NCBI GenBank assembly: GCA_037176725.1
Contig: JAZBRS010000026.1
Coordinates: 153,771,501 to 153,835,500 of the forward strand
Length of the DNA stretch: 64,000 nucleotides
Reading direction: 5' to 3'
DNA from: Posidonia oceanica
Lineage: Eukaryota; Streptophyta; Magnoliopsida; Alismatales; Posidoniaceae
Part shown: positions 11,894 to 23,774 of the stretch, one piece after another
Numbering within the stretch: position 1 is the stretch's first letter
Layout: each line of letters opens with the position of its first letter
The notes under the pieces: generated by a model
The model's input: only the letters and a program-made list of their open reading frames with translations
Database searches by the model: none
Told to the model about the DNA's origin: nothing
Made by a program: the position numbers and the translations under genes

Positions 11894-11896
11894 GCC

Positions 11897-12679
11897 TGTG
11901 AGCACGCCTTTTCCTGCAGGGTCTGGACCAGAGAGTGTCCGAACGAGAGGAGGCACTTCACAGATGGATGCGACGCGAAGAGGGAAAGCAAAACAAAGAT
12001 AAGACAAAAGGGAGTCGCCACCATGTCTATTAAATCGGGAGACAAGGAAAACCAAGGGCAAGTATAGAAAACATGCAAATGAATGCAATGCTATGCAAAA
12101 TGTATGACTCATGCTAAGGACAAGGGCAAGGTCACTACGGGCCAGAGAAAGGGTAAGGACTCCTGTTACGTGCGGGGAAGGTGTTAGGCACCCCCGACAC
12201 GCCCAAGGAATCGATCTTTCAAGGCTTATCGCTCGCATTTGCGGGAATTTCGGCAATGATTGCCTTTAACTGTAAGCCCGTAGGCGATGGATGCTATGCC
12301 ATGCTATGAATGCTTTAAATGCCTAAATGTCTGAATGCCATGCATGAGAAATTAAACGTGCAGCCTATGTGCTCAGCAGCGCTGTCTGTGTTCCGAAACT
12401 GGTGAAACCCTAGTTCATGAGAACTCTAGGCAGTAAGCATCACTGCCCTATTGCAAGTGCAGGCGATAAAACAAAACGCCAATAAAACCACGCAATGCAA
12501 GTCGACATGCAAAGGGGAAAGCAAGCAAAGGCGGAAAAGCCGAGTAAAACCACACGATGCAAGCGACATGCAAACGGGAAAGAAAGCCAGCGTGGTAAAC
12601 CACGGGAAAATGGGCGATGCGAGGCGCAAAATCGGGAAACGGGGGTCTGGCAGCATGCATAGGTGTTAATGCATGTATC
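11897..12679 (-). repeat. G1 5' LTR, primer-site-proximal part
   Basis: This matches 2052-2838 of the 3' LTR, including the terminal TGTGAGCACGCC (plus strand), the internal GGAGTCGCCA motif (12011-12020) and the GGTGTTAGGCACCCCC block near 12180. It ends at 12679 where N1 is inserted. GTATC at 12675-12679 is the left target duplication and recurs at 62105. Confidence 0.93.
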
Positions 12680-14206
12680 GTAGATATCCTATTTTCGCAT
12701 TTCTAAGTGTTCTTTTTGAGGATAGAAACCTTGAGGCGCCCCAAGTCTCGTGCCTAAGTTTTGATAACACATCTTCCAGATATTCCTTGACTTCTTTAAA
12801 GCATCACTTGATCCTACCTTGACTCAGGTTATTGGCTGTGACAGAGCTAACTCACTCAGGCTCGTGACAAGTCCGAGTACCCTAGGTATCCTTTACTTCT
12901 ACTCAAATTCGTGGTAGATTTGAGTTAACAGAGATGCCTCCTTGATTTCATAGACTATCTGTAGTTTCTCAGCCTTCTATCTTATTTCCTCTTACCAAAA
13001 TCCGGGAAAAGGGCTAGAAATGACCTAAGCTTGATAGTAGCCAGTTAGGAAGGCGACTCAGTTAGTTGCCTCCTAGAGAGGCGACTACGACCGTCGCCCA
13101 TTGCCTCGACAACTGCCTCAGAAGCTGACATCAGAGGCGGCCCAAGTAAAAGCCATCTGAGGAGGCGACCCACGAGGACGCCACCTAGAAAGGCAACTGG
13201 GCGATCGTGGACAGCGGTTGCTCACCACGATCCCCTCAACCCTCAGGTGCCAGATAATCAGGCAGCTGAGCGGTTACGGAACTACCCCGGTCTTCCCCAC
13301 GATCCTTGACCATTAGGCGTCACCCCATGCGGCGACTAACAATTGTGGCTCCCCTGAACCGCTTTTCCACAATTATTTCCAACTACCCCTCAACTGTTAG
13401 GCACCAGCTCAGCCGGCGACTAAAAATCGTGGCCTCGTTCCCGGGTCTTCCCACACTTTGACTGAGCGGTTGCTAGGTTTAGGCACCAGCTCAACCGGCG
13501 ACTAACCCTAACTGCCACTTTTCTAGAATTTTCTGAACTCCAACCGTCCTCACCCTCCTAAAGTCTATAAATAGACCCCCTAGGCCAATGGTTTGAGGGT
13601 CGGAATTTTTGAGAGAGGAATTTCCAAGAGAGGTAGAGCCCTGTCAGTTTTTAAGTCACCTTCAGAGAGCTAGATTTCCAATCCAAAAACTCTATCTCCT
13701 GTCCTCAAGAGGCTACCAACCTAAACTTCTTCCTTCGATCCCAAAGATCCTCAGCTACGCCGGAGCTCCGACCATGTCTCCTTTCAACTTCATTGCATAC
13801 AGCATAAGGGAGAAAGGGAGTATCTTCCTCCAATCTAGTTGTTTATTGCATTTCTTTTTACATTCCTTAGCATAGGACCCATAGCATATGCATGTGGGGA
13901 ACAACCCCCGATTAGTATTTGCTTCTGTTAGTCATGTTGTTTCATTTATTTCTATTGCTGACTACTACACTTGAGCTAATCTAGATCTATGTTATTTTGT
14001 TTTGAAGGGAAGGAAGAAGCTTACGTAACACGAGGGAGCCGCTAGATGACATCCAACCGTCGATCTAGTGGTCCGAGGACCCACATCTTCACAATCTCCC
14101 CCCAGGTGTCTTGTCTACTCAAAGGCGAGTGGTGATTACAACAAAGCTGTCGACGTCGTGGAAGCGCCGGCATCTTCAACTCAAGCACTCGAAAAATCCA
14201 TCCACA
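12680..14206 (+). repeat. N1 5' LTR (1,527 bp)
   Basis: It begins GTAGATATCC, one base short of the family start TGTAGATATCC, and ends CATCCACA. It has a TATA box at 13566-13573, so U3 is about 890 bp. The stretch 13040-13500 upstream of the TATA box is full of GGCGACT/GTCGCC inverted motifs. It pairs with 60576-62104. Confidence 0.93.
13566..13573 (+). promoter_or_regulatory. N1 LTR TATA box
   Basis: TATAAATA lies in a segment (CTATAAATAGACCCCC) kept in all four N-family LTRs, at 13566, 21900, 42174 and 61464. Transcription would start about 30 bp downstream, defining the start of R. This is inferred from the motif and its conservation. Confidence 0.7.
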
Positions 14207-14211
14207 GTTCC

Positions 14212-14231
14212 TGGCGATCACGGTGGGACTC
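14212..14231 (+). promoter_or_regulatory. N1 primer binding site
   Basis: TGGCGATCACGGTGGGACTC follows the LTR end by five bases. TGG complements the tRNA CCA tail, and the reverse complement contains a T-arm-like GAGTCCCACC string. A tRNA-Arg isoacceptor is likely for this clade, but I could not check it. N2 has the same site at 22363. Confidence 0.75.
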
Positions 14232-15642
14232 GACTTTAGCCAACCCCCGTGCTACGTAAGCAAGTTTCATCCCTCCTTTCCCCCTTTCATTTTCATAGAT
14301 CTAAGTGTAGTTTTCGGTTTGGGAATCGTGCGTTTAGGTTTTCACGGCACCCCAAACCTTTATTCCCATTTTTTCTTCTGTTTCTGACATCAGTAAAATC
14401 CCAAGCTCCAACAGTTGGGGCTATTTTACTGAGGTCAGAAGACTGTGCTGTGAGCCGCCTATCCAAGACGTGCCTGTCCTAGCCGCTCCTGTAGAGGGCG
14501 ACTGACAGAGACGCCATTTACACAGGTGACTTCACCAGTCCATTTTTTATTGCAGATCTTTGGTTTTTCTTGCTGTATTCTGTGCTGTATTTTTAGACCT
14601 GCAGTAGCATAAGAAAAAAAATTAAAAACAACTCTCCATGTCCACTGTGTTTTTGTTTGTTTAACAGTTTTTAGATTTGCTTGTATCCACCCTTAAGGTG
14701 GAAACTAATTGTCTAATATTAAAGTGGAAGTTCCTTGAGGAAGTCTTCCTCTAGCTAGAATAGTTAACCTGAGCGAACCCAGGCCAGTCCAAGTCGCTCT
14801 CCCATACTCAGTGTTAACTGCAATAGTTAGATCAATATCTCAAGGTGTCCCAAGTATTGTTGTTGGCTCCCCTCTCTCCCTGGGCCAATAGTAAAACTTG
14901 GTAGATACTTTACGCTTTAGTATTTCGTGTTTATTTCCTGCTTTATGATTTGTTAAGTGCCAAGCCTAAGGACAGAATCCTAGGTGGAGGGTCCCTCTTT
15001 AGAGAGACAAGCCCCCCATCTAGGCCCCTCTTGGTGGACCCTAGAGAAGGTCAAGGAGGAGTACCTTAAAGCCAACTAATCCCAGTTACTTGTGACCCAC
15101 GTAAGTTTAATTAATCAATCCATTAATTAAACACTTAAATAAGTAAAAGCAACGCATTGTTTGAAACCTGTTCTCATTTTTCTTTCCTGACTGTTGCATG
15201 GTCTGTCCAAGACAGACCTGGTTTGCTGACTGAACAAGAGGCACAGCCTCCCGTTCAGGAGGCACCTCGCTCAGCTACCGGTGAAATCGATGACTTGTCC
15301 AGCCGCCTGTAAAACAGGCGACTACAGGGGACCTTACGTTTCAGTGCCTTGCTTGCAGGGGTCTATGCATGTTACTGTTCATAAGGTGGTAAGCTCGAAC
15401 TGTTTTAATTTCTGTTAATTTTCTTTCATTCCATCGAGTCCGTATTAATTAGTGTTACTTGAGTCTGTAATTTCCTTTCAATCTTCTGTAATAGTCTAGA
15501 AAAGAAAAAAAGGAAAAAAAAAGAAAAGAAAAAAAGAGAAAAGCAAAGAAAGGAAAAGCAAAAAAAAAAAGAGCAAAAAAAAAGAAAAAAAAAGAGAGAG
15601 GAAAAAATAGAGCACATAAGCACATCTTCTACCTCTACCTCC
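14232..15642 (+). other. N1 5' leader, non-coding
   Basis: This is the long untranslated leader between primer site and gag. It contains GCC-box-like inverted repeats at 14450-14515 and 15240-15325 (for example CGCCTG-taaaa-CAGGCG near 15304) and an A/G-rich tract at 15496-15610 just before the gag ATG. N2 has all these parts in the same order. No protein is supported. Confidence 0.65.
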
Positions 15643-17811
15643 ATGGCGCAGCAAAGCCTCGACCCAGATGGATCTTTCTTCAGAGGCTCAACCTCACAGA
15701 CAAAAGGGCCAGGAACCCCCGACTTCCCACGAGCCGCCGGCCAGCAAAGATTCCCACACGTCTCCATCCCCTTCGATTACCACACTGATACAAATGAAGA
15801 AGGGAGGGAGGCAGATCGGTCCCAAGCAATGAACGTTCTGCCTGAGTTCACACATCCCGAGGCAACTTCCAACGTCGTGCCTCCCGTTGTGACTACCTCC
15901 TAACCAACTGAGGAAACTTACGAGGTCCGGCAATCTCTGGCTCAACAACACTTCACGCACACAAGCTCGCAAACCTCCACCCTCCAAGAACACCACAACC
16001 ACCTATTCCATACCCTAGTCTATACACATGCCATACCTAACCCTGCCTTCCCTAGCCAAGGTTCCTATCCACCATATCACACGGCACCCACCTACCCTTA
16101 TATCCACCCAACTCCGCCATATGCAACCCCATACCTACCACAACCTCCCGCTAATATGCAATACTAACCCACTCCGCCTCCACCATCATTCTTTCATCCA
16201 CAACAACCCCCTATTAACACACCCTACTACCCTACACGACCCCAAACGTCCCTCTTTCCCCCGCAACATAACCCATCATTACCACCATTCCCACAAACAC
16301 ACCAGCACCCGAGCTAGGGGCAATACACCGCACCAGGGACAAATCTCAAGAGGATGATCGCAGAAGCACTAACAGAGGTCGGAGTCACTTCAAAGACACC
16401 CATCGGCTACGACATCTCCAAGTTCCCTCATTTTGCCCTTCCCCCAGGGTTTAAAATGCCAAAGATGAGGAGATATAATGGAACAGAGGATCCCAGGAAT
16501 CACATAGCTGCCTTCACTATGGATACTCTGCCATACTATTATGACGCCGGGTTCACTGCATACCTCTTCTTCAAGACGCTTAAGGGAGAAGCTTTAAAGT
16601 GGTTTGACACCCTGACTTCCTATGATCTCCAGGATTTTAGGATAATTGAAGAAAATTTTCTAAATCAGTATAGTCACCGGGTGCCACACAAACCCACTGC
16701 AGGCGACCTCACAACTGAGAAGATGAGGCCAAACGAGGACTTCCTCACCTTCGCTAGCCGATGGAGGGACATGGCCGCTCGGTCAGAGTGCTACATACTT
16801 GAAGGCCAAGCCGTGGAGATAATTGCAAGAAATACCACGGGAGCACTCAGAGCTGGACTGTTGGTAGGTGAGTTCCACACCTATCCACAGTTATATGAAC
16901 GAGCCGCCAAGGTAATGCGGAATAGAGAAGAGCTGCCATTCCTAGAGCTCGAGGCAAAAAACCAGAAGAAGACTGCAGGGCATACAATAGAAGGTGTCAC
17001 TGGCAACATGGCACAGCTGACCATGCAGAATCAGAGGGGATGGAAAGGGCAACACTTCTAGCAGCCTCAATATCAAATGGAATAGCAGAGGCAACCATTC
17101 CAGCAATTCCAACCCCAGCACCCTAATTCCCCAATAAATGCCCAACAGGGGTAGAACAACAATCAATACAAAGCACCACTGCAAGGGCAGAGGGACTACC
17201 ACAATGTTCCTCCACAGGCACCTAGAGGACCAACGAGACAGAACTATCCACCACTTCCAGAGACAATCTCAGACATCTTCAAAATGCTGGTCGAAAGTGG
17301 GGACTTACAACTCCCAGTGCCAAAGCCAAACGCTCCCAACACAAACATGTCCAAGTACTGTGCATATCACCAGAAAAACGGGCACACACTTGAGGAATGT
17401 TATGTGTTAAAAGATCGAATATATTATCTAAATGATAAGGGAGAAATAATGTGGTCAGCCCTCAAAGACAGATTAAAAGAGGCCAGGACGGGACAACACA
17501 AGTTGCAAATACACCAGAACCCTCTGCCCAACCACCCAGTGGTGCACCTGGACGCAGAAAGCCGTCCACCAAAGGCCGAGACCGTCTCCATCTGCCTACT
17601 TGAATCAGAGCCAGAGCTGGTTTCCTCCGTTGTGGAAAGCAATGAGTCCGAGGTGTGCTCTGAACAGGGATCCATCGAATGGGAATTCCCAATAGAGGCA
17701 GTACAAGACGAAGAAAGCGAGGAGAATGACCTGGAGCTCCTCAAGTGCTTCAATTTCCTCCCAGGAGAAGGTCAATCCCAAGAGCAAAATGGCTAGACAG
17801 ATCCCTTCGAG
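15643..17811 (+). pseudogene. N1 Gag (capsid/nucleocapsid region), disrupted
   Basis: The start is the ATG at 15643 (MAQQSLDPDGSFF), shared with N2. The N-terminal ~230 residues are rich in Pro, Tyr, His and Thr. The retrotransposon Gag domain runs from about 16400 to 16900, with MRRYNGTEDPRNHI and GEALKWFDTL as typical capsid motifs. A CCHC-like knuckle, CAYHQKNGHTLEEC, is at about 17357 with all ligands present. The same frame continues into protease. It is broken by a TAA at 15901, a TAA near 16166, a TAG at 16315 (shared with N2), several TAGs at 17059-17155 and a TAG at 17794; most replace CAG or GAG codons that N2 keeps. Confidence 0.85.
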
Positions 17812-18660
17812 CTAGCGCGAAAAATTATCAAGGAATATGAGCGGAGGAATATAGTCTTCAAGGACTTGGAACTACCCACTTCAAAGAAACAACTCTGGCC
17901 CTTAGTAATTACTATAGAGGTCAACAGCTACCTCCTCCCCAGCATACTTGTAGACACAGGGGCTAGTCGCAGTGCGTGCTCTCTGAACACACTCGACTAC
18001 CTGGACGTCGAAGAAGAAGAGATCACCAGGGAGAGGATCTTCTGCAAGGGCTTCGATAACAGTCAGACAGAGGTGAGAGGGACAGTTCCACTGGCAATTA
18101 CCATCGAACCCCTCACCAGCGTTACCAAGGTCATGGTGGTGGAGTGCGAACTAGCAGAACCGTTAATCCTAGGGAGAACTTAGTTAGCGGAAATATGTAC
18201 AGTTGCGTCCCCAACACACCAGCTATTAAAGTTCAAATTCCAAGGGGAGATGGTCACTATCAAGGCAGACCATGAAACAACCCTGGAAATGATCTGGGAG
18301 CCCTACCTAGCAGGATTTCACATGGGAGACCCATCACCAAATGGCACAGGCAGCTGGATTGATGACTGGGACGATGAAGCCCCAAGCATCCAAGGATTCT
18401 AGTAGTTCACTAATGATCAAGCCCAAGGGTATACCCAGGTCCAGAGGCCCGCACTGTTAAGCTCATCTCATCTGCCCATAAATCAGGGGCAGTCTCTCCT
18501 CAGAAGACCTCTATCTCTGCTTAAGTCCGGCCACGCCAAGGGAGAACACAACCAAGCTCAGCAAGCCCCCATCATAAGAACAGGGTGGATCTCCAACCAA
18601 GTCGCACCGCCTCCACCTGATGCAGAACGAGCCATTTCCCCACCTCAACCAGAGTTCCAC
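17812..18660 (+). pseudogene. N1 protease domain 1 (retropepsin-like), disrupted
   Basis: This is in frame with Gag. It reads PFELARKIIKEYERRN, then an aspartic protease unit with ILVDTGASRSACSLNTL around 17945-17995 (catalytic Asp in DTG) and the C-terminal PLILGRT near 18160. Retropepsins cleave the polyprotein as homodimers. A TAG at 18181 (N2 has TGG) and further stops near 18400 and 18668 end it. It is one of two protease-like domains in the same frame. Confidence 0.8.
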
Positions 18661-18679
18661 ATACCCTAGAGGATAGAAG

Positions 18680-20031
18680 GCACCTTCGACATCCTAGAGC
18701 AGCTTAGGAAGACGCAAGCAAAAATCTCTATCTATGAGCTGGTCAAGGCCTCAGAGAAGCACCAGGATATCCTGATGGAGGTATTAAAGAAGGCCCAAGT
18801 ACCAGAGGACATACCCACTGAAGCTCTAGCAGCCGTTGCCGCTGCCGTGTTCCTGGAGCCCACGGTCATCTTCAATGACTCTAAACTAGCTCCTCCTGAG
18901 AGGAGGACTCTACCTTTAAGTGTTACTATTGTAATAAACAGTCATAAACTTTGTGGTGTACATGTGGATACCGGGGCAACCCTAAACGTATGCTCCCTAG
19001 AAACCCTACAGTTAATTAGGCTAACAAAATCCCAATTATGCCCAACAGCCTTAATTGTATCAGGGTACGACAACAACAAGAAGGCAGCCTTGGGGAAGAT
19101 CACCGTCAAAGTTACCATTGGCCCTCTCCAAATAGAAACAGAACTGATAGTAGTCGATGCCCCAATCTCGTATCGACTCATCTTAGGGTAGCAATGGATC
19201 GAAGAGATCAAGGCAGTCACCTCCCCGCATCACCAATGCATGAAGTTCCCTTACCAAGGGAAAATCATCAAAATACGGGGAGACGAGCCAGTAGAAGCTG
19301 AAGCCCACCTGGTAATAGTCCCAACTACCGCGCCAGCACCATTGGTCAGGGACTCAACTGCCAAGGCCATAAACAACGTCAAAAAGGTCTTTGCTCCCCA
19401 GGGTATTGATATGAATCAATACGATTACCCCGACCACATGAAAAGGCGTTGGGAGATTCTCCTCAAGATAGGGTACATCCCAGGGAAAGGACTTGGCCGC
19501 CAAGAGCAAGGAATGAGGGACGCACTCAAAACACCTGAGGAGCGCAGTCGTACCGGGCTAGGGTACCTTGGGCAACCAGATCCAAGAAAACCTCTAGCAT
19601 GGTCACTTGCCAACCACTTCATATCAATCGGGCTACAAGTGCACGACAAGCAAGCGCCAGACACAGTTCCCAACCTCCCAGCAACAACAACGGCTGCAAA
19701 AGCCTCTAAGCCCGTCATCCTCGGCGCTCTTATAGATCCCGAGATGGCACCGACTCCTTCTCCCTATCTAGAAGAAGTTCCAACCATCCTTAACACTCGG
19801 ACGGAGCCCGAGGAAGGAGCATCAATCTCTTGCACAGAGGAGGTCCCTGCTGCTCTCCCCGCGTCCCTAGAAGCTCCTTCACCTCCGGACATCCAAGCAA
19901 GCGATTCTTCCGGAACCTCCACTGAAGGCACTGAAGTAGAGGACTCCAACCCTGTCTGTGAGCTCACCTGTCTCTTCAACAACCTACAGCCTTGCCCTTC
20001 TAAGCAAGAAGGGGCCGGGGCCACAGATTAA
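18680..20031 (+). pseudogene. N1 protease domain 2 plus G-patch, disrupted
   Basis: An Ogre-type leader (AKISIYELVKASEKHQDILM) precedes a second retropepsin with HVDTGATLNVCSLETL (about 18961-19010) and RLILG near 19170. A G-patch follows, GYIPGKGLGRQEQGM, near 19474-19518; G-patches after protease are typical of Tat/Ogre elements. A TAG at 19189 replaces an Arg codon. The C-terminal linker carries a 154-bp tandem duplication absent from N2. Confidence 0.82.
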
Positions 20032-20190
20032 ACTCCCTTAAGACATCCGAGCAAGCAACTCCTCCGGAACCTCCACTGAAGATGCTAAAGCAGAGGACTC
20101 CGACCCCATCTGCAAGCTCACCCGTCTCTTTAGCAACCTACGGCCTTGCCCCTCTAAGCAAGAAGGGGCCGGGGCCACAGACTGAACGCC
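19888..20190 (+). repeat. 154-bp tandem duplication in the N1 gag-pro tail
   Basis: Copy 1 starts at 19888 (GACATCCAAGCAAGC) and copy 2 at 20042 (GACATCCGAGCAAGC). Each ends in GGGGCCACAGA followed by an in-frame stop. N2 has one copy, so the duplication arose in N1 or its recent source. It lies next to the candidate gag-pro/pol intron. Confidence 0.85.
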
Positions 20191-20378
20191 CAATGGCTAA
20201 TTGCCTCCACCGTGGAAGCAAAACTAGGGGCAAACCCCCTACCCTTGTAAATAATTTCTTTCTCGCATTTAATTCCTGCATCTTGTTTTCGCATGATTTA
20301 CTTTCCAGCAATTTACTTCCTAGTTTAATTAGTAGTGGGAAAGTTAGACGAGGACATGGCAAGGACTGCCTAACTGCC

Positions 20379-21012
20379 ACCGTGTCCTCACAAAAAGTAT
20401 CTAATCACTCTACTAAGTGTGCAGGCCAGGACAAGAAGGAGCCGATCACCCAAACTGTCAGAGTATGTCACTATACCATAGCATTACCGCAGGAGCTAGC
20501 CGCGTCGCATGCCATCTTCCTGGTCGAAGAAGTGTCAAACATCACCAGCAAAAACACTGGAAACTATGAAGTCTTCGAGCTGGTGGATATAGAAGAAGAC
20601 CTAGATGAAGAATCGGTAGACCTTGCCATCTTCGAAGAAATAATGAAGAAGTACGATGAGCAGACCAAGGCTGCCGCTGAAGAAACTGAAGAAGTCAACC
20701 TAGGCACTGAAGATGATCCAAGACCGGGTCGGTTAAGCTCTACCCTCAACTTAGGTGAACGGACTAGAATGGAAAAACTACTCAAAAAATATATGAAGGT
20801 ATTGGCCTTCTCCTATGGAGAAATGCCCGGGCTTGATTCACTACTGGTGGAGCACAGGCTCCCTCTCAAGCCAGGCGCTAAGACAATGAAGCAAAAGCTC
20901 CGACGTCTACGTCCAGACCTCACTCTAAAAGTCAAAGAAGAGATAGACAAGCTACACAAGGCAAAGTTCATCAGAGTTGTGGTGTATCTAGAATGGATTG
21001 CCAACATAGTTC
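20379..21012 (+). pseudogene. N1 pol, segment upstream of RT (5' part, cut by N2)
   Basis: This open stretch reads into the N-terminal RT region: an acidic linker (about 20480-20730), then a 'LRRLRP.L.LKVKEEIDKL.KA.FIR' segment typical of the RT entry. It stops at AGTTC (21008-21012), the target duplication created by N2, and resumes in frame at 42639 with the RT core. The ATG that N2 has at 28352 is GTG here. Confidence 0.8.
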
Positions 21013-22356
21013 TGTAGATATCCTATTTTCGCATTTCTGAGAGTTCTTTTGAGGGTAGAAACCTTGAGGCGCCCCAAATCTCATGCCTAAGCTTGATAAC
21101 ACATCTTCCAGATATTGCTTGACTTCTTTAAAGCATCACTAGACCCTACCTAGACTCAGGTTGTTGGCTGTGGCAGAGCTAACTCGCTCGGGCTCGTAAC
21201 AAGTCCAAGTATCCTGGGTATCCTTTACTTCAACTCAGATTTAAAATTAGATTTGAGTTAACAGAGATGCTTCCTTGATTTCATAGACTATCTGTAGTTT
21301 CCCAGCCTCCCATCTTGTTTCCTCTGGCAAAAATCCAGGAAAAGAGCTAAAAATGACTTAGGCAAGTTAGTAGCCACCTGGGGAGGCGACTCACATAGTA
21401 GCCACCTAAAGCGGCGACTACAACTGTCGCCCATTTCCCTGCCAACTACTCTAGCAGCCATCTGAGGAGGCGGCTCAATCAGAAGCCATCTCAGGAGGCG
21501 ACCCATGTGGACGTCAACTGGAAAGGCGACTAGGCGATCGTGGGCAGCAGTTGCTCCCCACTATCCCCTCAACTCTCAGGCACCAGCTCATCAGGTGACT
21601 GAACGGTTGTGGAACCGACTCGGTCTTCCCACGATCTTTGACCGTCAGGCGTCACTCAATGCGGCGACTAGCGATCGTGGCTCCTTTCGAACCACTTTTC
21701 CATAGTTATTTCCCACTCCCCCCTCGACCGTTAGACGCCAGCTCATGCGGCGACTAACAGTCGTGGCCTCGTTCTCAGGTCGTCCCACACTTTGACCAAG
21801 CGGTTGCTAGGTTTAGGCGCCACTCCAACCGGCGACTCAAACTAACTGCCATTTTTCTAGAATTTTCTGAACTCCAACCGTCCCTACACTCCTAGAGTCT
21901 ATAAATAGACCCCCTAGGCTGGTGGTTTGAGGGTCGGAATTTTTGAGAGAGAAATCCCCCTAGAGAGGAATTTCCAAGAGAGACAGAGCCCTATCAGTTG
22001 TGAGCCACCTTCAGAGAGCTAGTTTTCCAATCTAGAAACACTATCTCCTCTCCCCAATAGGCTACCAACCTGAGCTTCTACCTCCGATCCAGAAATCCTC
22101 AGCTACGCTGGAGCTCCGACCGTGCTTCCTTCCAACCTCATTGCACACAGCATAAGGGAAAGGAAGGAATTCACGCAGCACGAGGAAGCCGCTAGACGAC
22201 ATCCTGCCGTCGATCTAGTGGTCCGAGGACCCCGCATCATCATAATCTCCCCCCAGGTGTCTTGTCTGCCCAAAGACGAGTGGCGATCACAACAAGCTGT
22301 CAACGTCGTGGAAGCGCTGACATCCTCTTAAACACCCCCCAAATTCCACATCTACA
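21013..22356 (+). repeat. N2 5' LTR (1,344 bp)
   Basis: It starts TGTAGATATCC and ends TCTACA. The TATA box is at 21900-21907. U3 (21360-21840) carries repeated AGTAGCCACC ... GGCGACT inverted motifs. It differs from the N1 LTR by a deletion in the downstream half, where N1 keeps ~200 bp around 13850-14010. Confidence 0.95.
21900..21907 (+). promoter_or_regulatory. N2 LTR TATA box
   Basis: TATAAATA is identical in all four N-family LTRs and followed by GACCCCCTAGGC. It is the likely core promoter for the sense transcript. Confidence 0.7.
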
Positions 22357-22362
22357 ATAAAG

Positions 22363-22382
22363 AGGCGATCACGGTGGGACCC
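22363..22382 (+). promoter_or_regulatory. N2 primer binding site
   Basis: AGGCGATCACGGTGGGACCC matches the N1 site apart from the first base (A for T) and one base near the end. The first change removes pairing to the terminal A of the tRNA tail. Confidence 0.65.
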
Positions 22383-23774
22383 GGCTTTAGCCAACCCCCG
22401 TGCTACGTGAGTCAGTTCCTCCCTTTCTTTCCATTATCCTCATAGATTTAGGAGTAATTTTTTAGGTTCGGGTAATCGTGCACTTAGGTTTTCACGATAC
22501 CCTGAACCTTTTCCGTTTTTCTCTCCTTCTATTTCTGACGTCAGTAAAATCCCAAGCTCCAACAGCTAGGGCTATTTTACTGAGGTTAGGAGACTGTGTT
22601 GTGAGCCGCCAGTCCTAGCAGTGTTTGTTTGAGCCGCTCTTCCAGAGGGCGACTGAAAGAGACACCATTTAAGCAGGCGCCTCACTCAGTCTGGTTTTTT
22701 ACTGCAGACCATTTGGTTTTTTCCCTATATTTTGTGTTGTGTTTTTAGATCTGCAGTAGCACTAAAAATTAAAAACAACTTTCCATGTCCACTGTATTCT
22801 AGTTTTTTAATGGTTTTTAGCTTTGCTTGTGTCCACCCTTAAGGTGGAAACTAATTGTTTAGTATTAAAGTTGAAGTCCCTTGAGGATGTCTTCCTCTAG
22901 CTAGAACAGTTAACCTGAGCGAACCCGGGCCAGTGCAAGTCACTCTCCCATACTCAGTGTTAGCTGCAATAGCTAGATCAAGAACTCAAGGTGTCCCAAG
23001 TATTGTTATTGGCTTCTCTCTCTCCCTGAGCCAATAGTGAAACTTGGTAGATACTTTACACCTTAATACTTTGTGTTTGTTTATTTCTTTGTGGTTTGTT
23101 ACGTGCCGAGCCTAAGGATAGAATCCTAGGTGGAGGGTCCCTCTTTAGAGAGACAAGCCCCCCATCTAGGCCCCTCTTAGTGGACCCTAGCAAAGGTCAA
23201 GGAGGAGTACCTTAAAGCCAACCAATCCCAGTTGCTTGTGACCCACGCAGGTTTAATTAATCAATCCATTAATTAAACACTTAAACAAGTAAAAGCAACA
23301 CACTGTTTGAAACCTGCTCTCGTTTTCCTTCTTGCCTGTTGCATGATCTGCCCAAGATAGACTCGGTTTGCTGACTGAACCAGGCGCATAGCCGCCAGTT
23401 CAAGAGGCGCCTCGCTGAGCCGCCGGTGAAATCGGCGACTTGTCAGGCCGCCAGTAAAATAGGCAGCTAACAGGGACTTACGTTTCAGTGCATTGCTTGC
23501 AGGGATTAGGCATACTACTGATCACAGGGCTATAAGCACAGACTGTTTCAATTTCTATTAATTTTTCTTCAAATTCTATAGAGTCTGTATTAATTAGTGT
23601 TCCTCGAGTCTGTAATTTCTTTTTTTTATCTCCTGTAATAGTCTAGAAAAGCAAAAGCAAAAAAGAAACAAAAAAAGAAAAGGCAAAAGCAAAAAAAAGA
23701 AACAAAAAAAAAGAAAGACAAAAGAAAAGACAAAAAAACAGAAGAAAAAAGAAAAGTACAAAAAGAAAAGAACA
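22383..23774 (+). other. N2 5' leader, non-coding
   Basis: This leader is collinear with N1 14232-15642. It has GCC-box-like inverted repeats at 22600-22655 and three in a row at 23391-23470 (for example CGCCG-gtgaaat-CGGCG near 23418), then an A-rich tract at 23640-23770 ahead of gag. No gene is supported. Confidence 0.65.
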
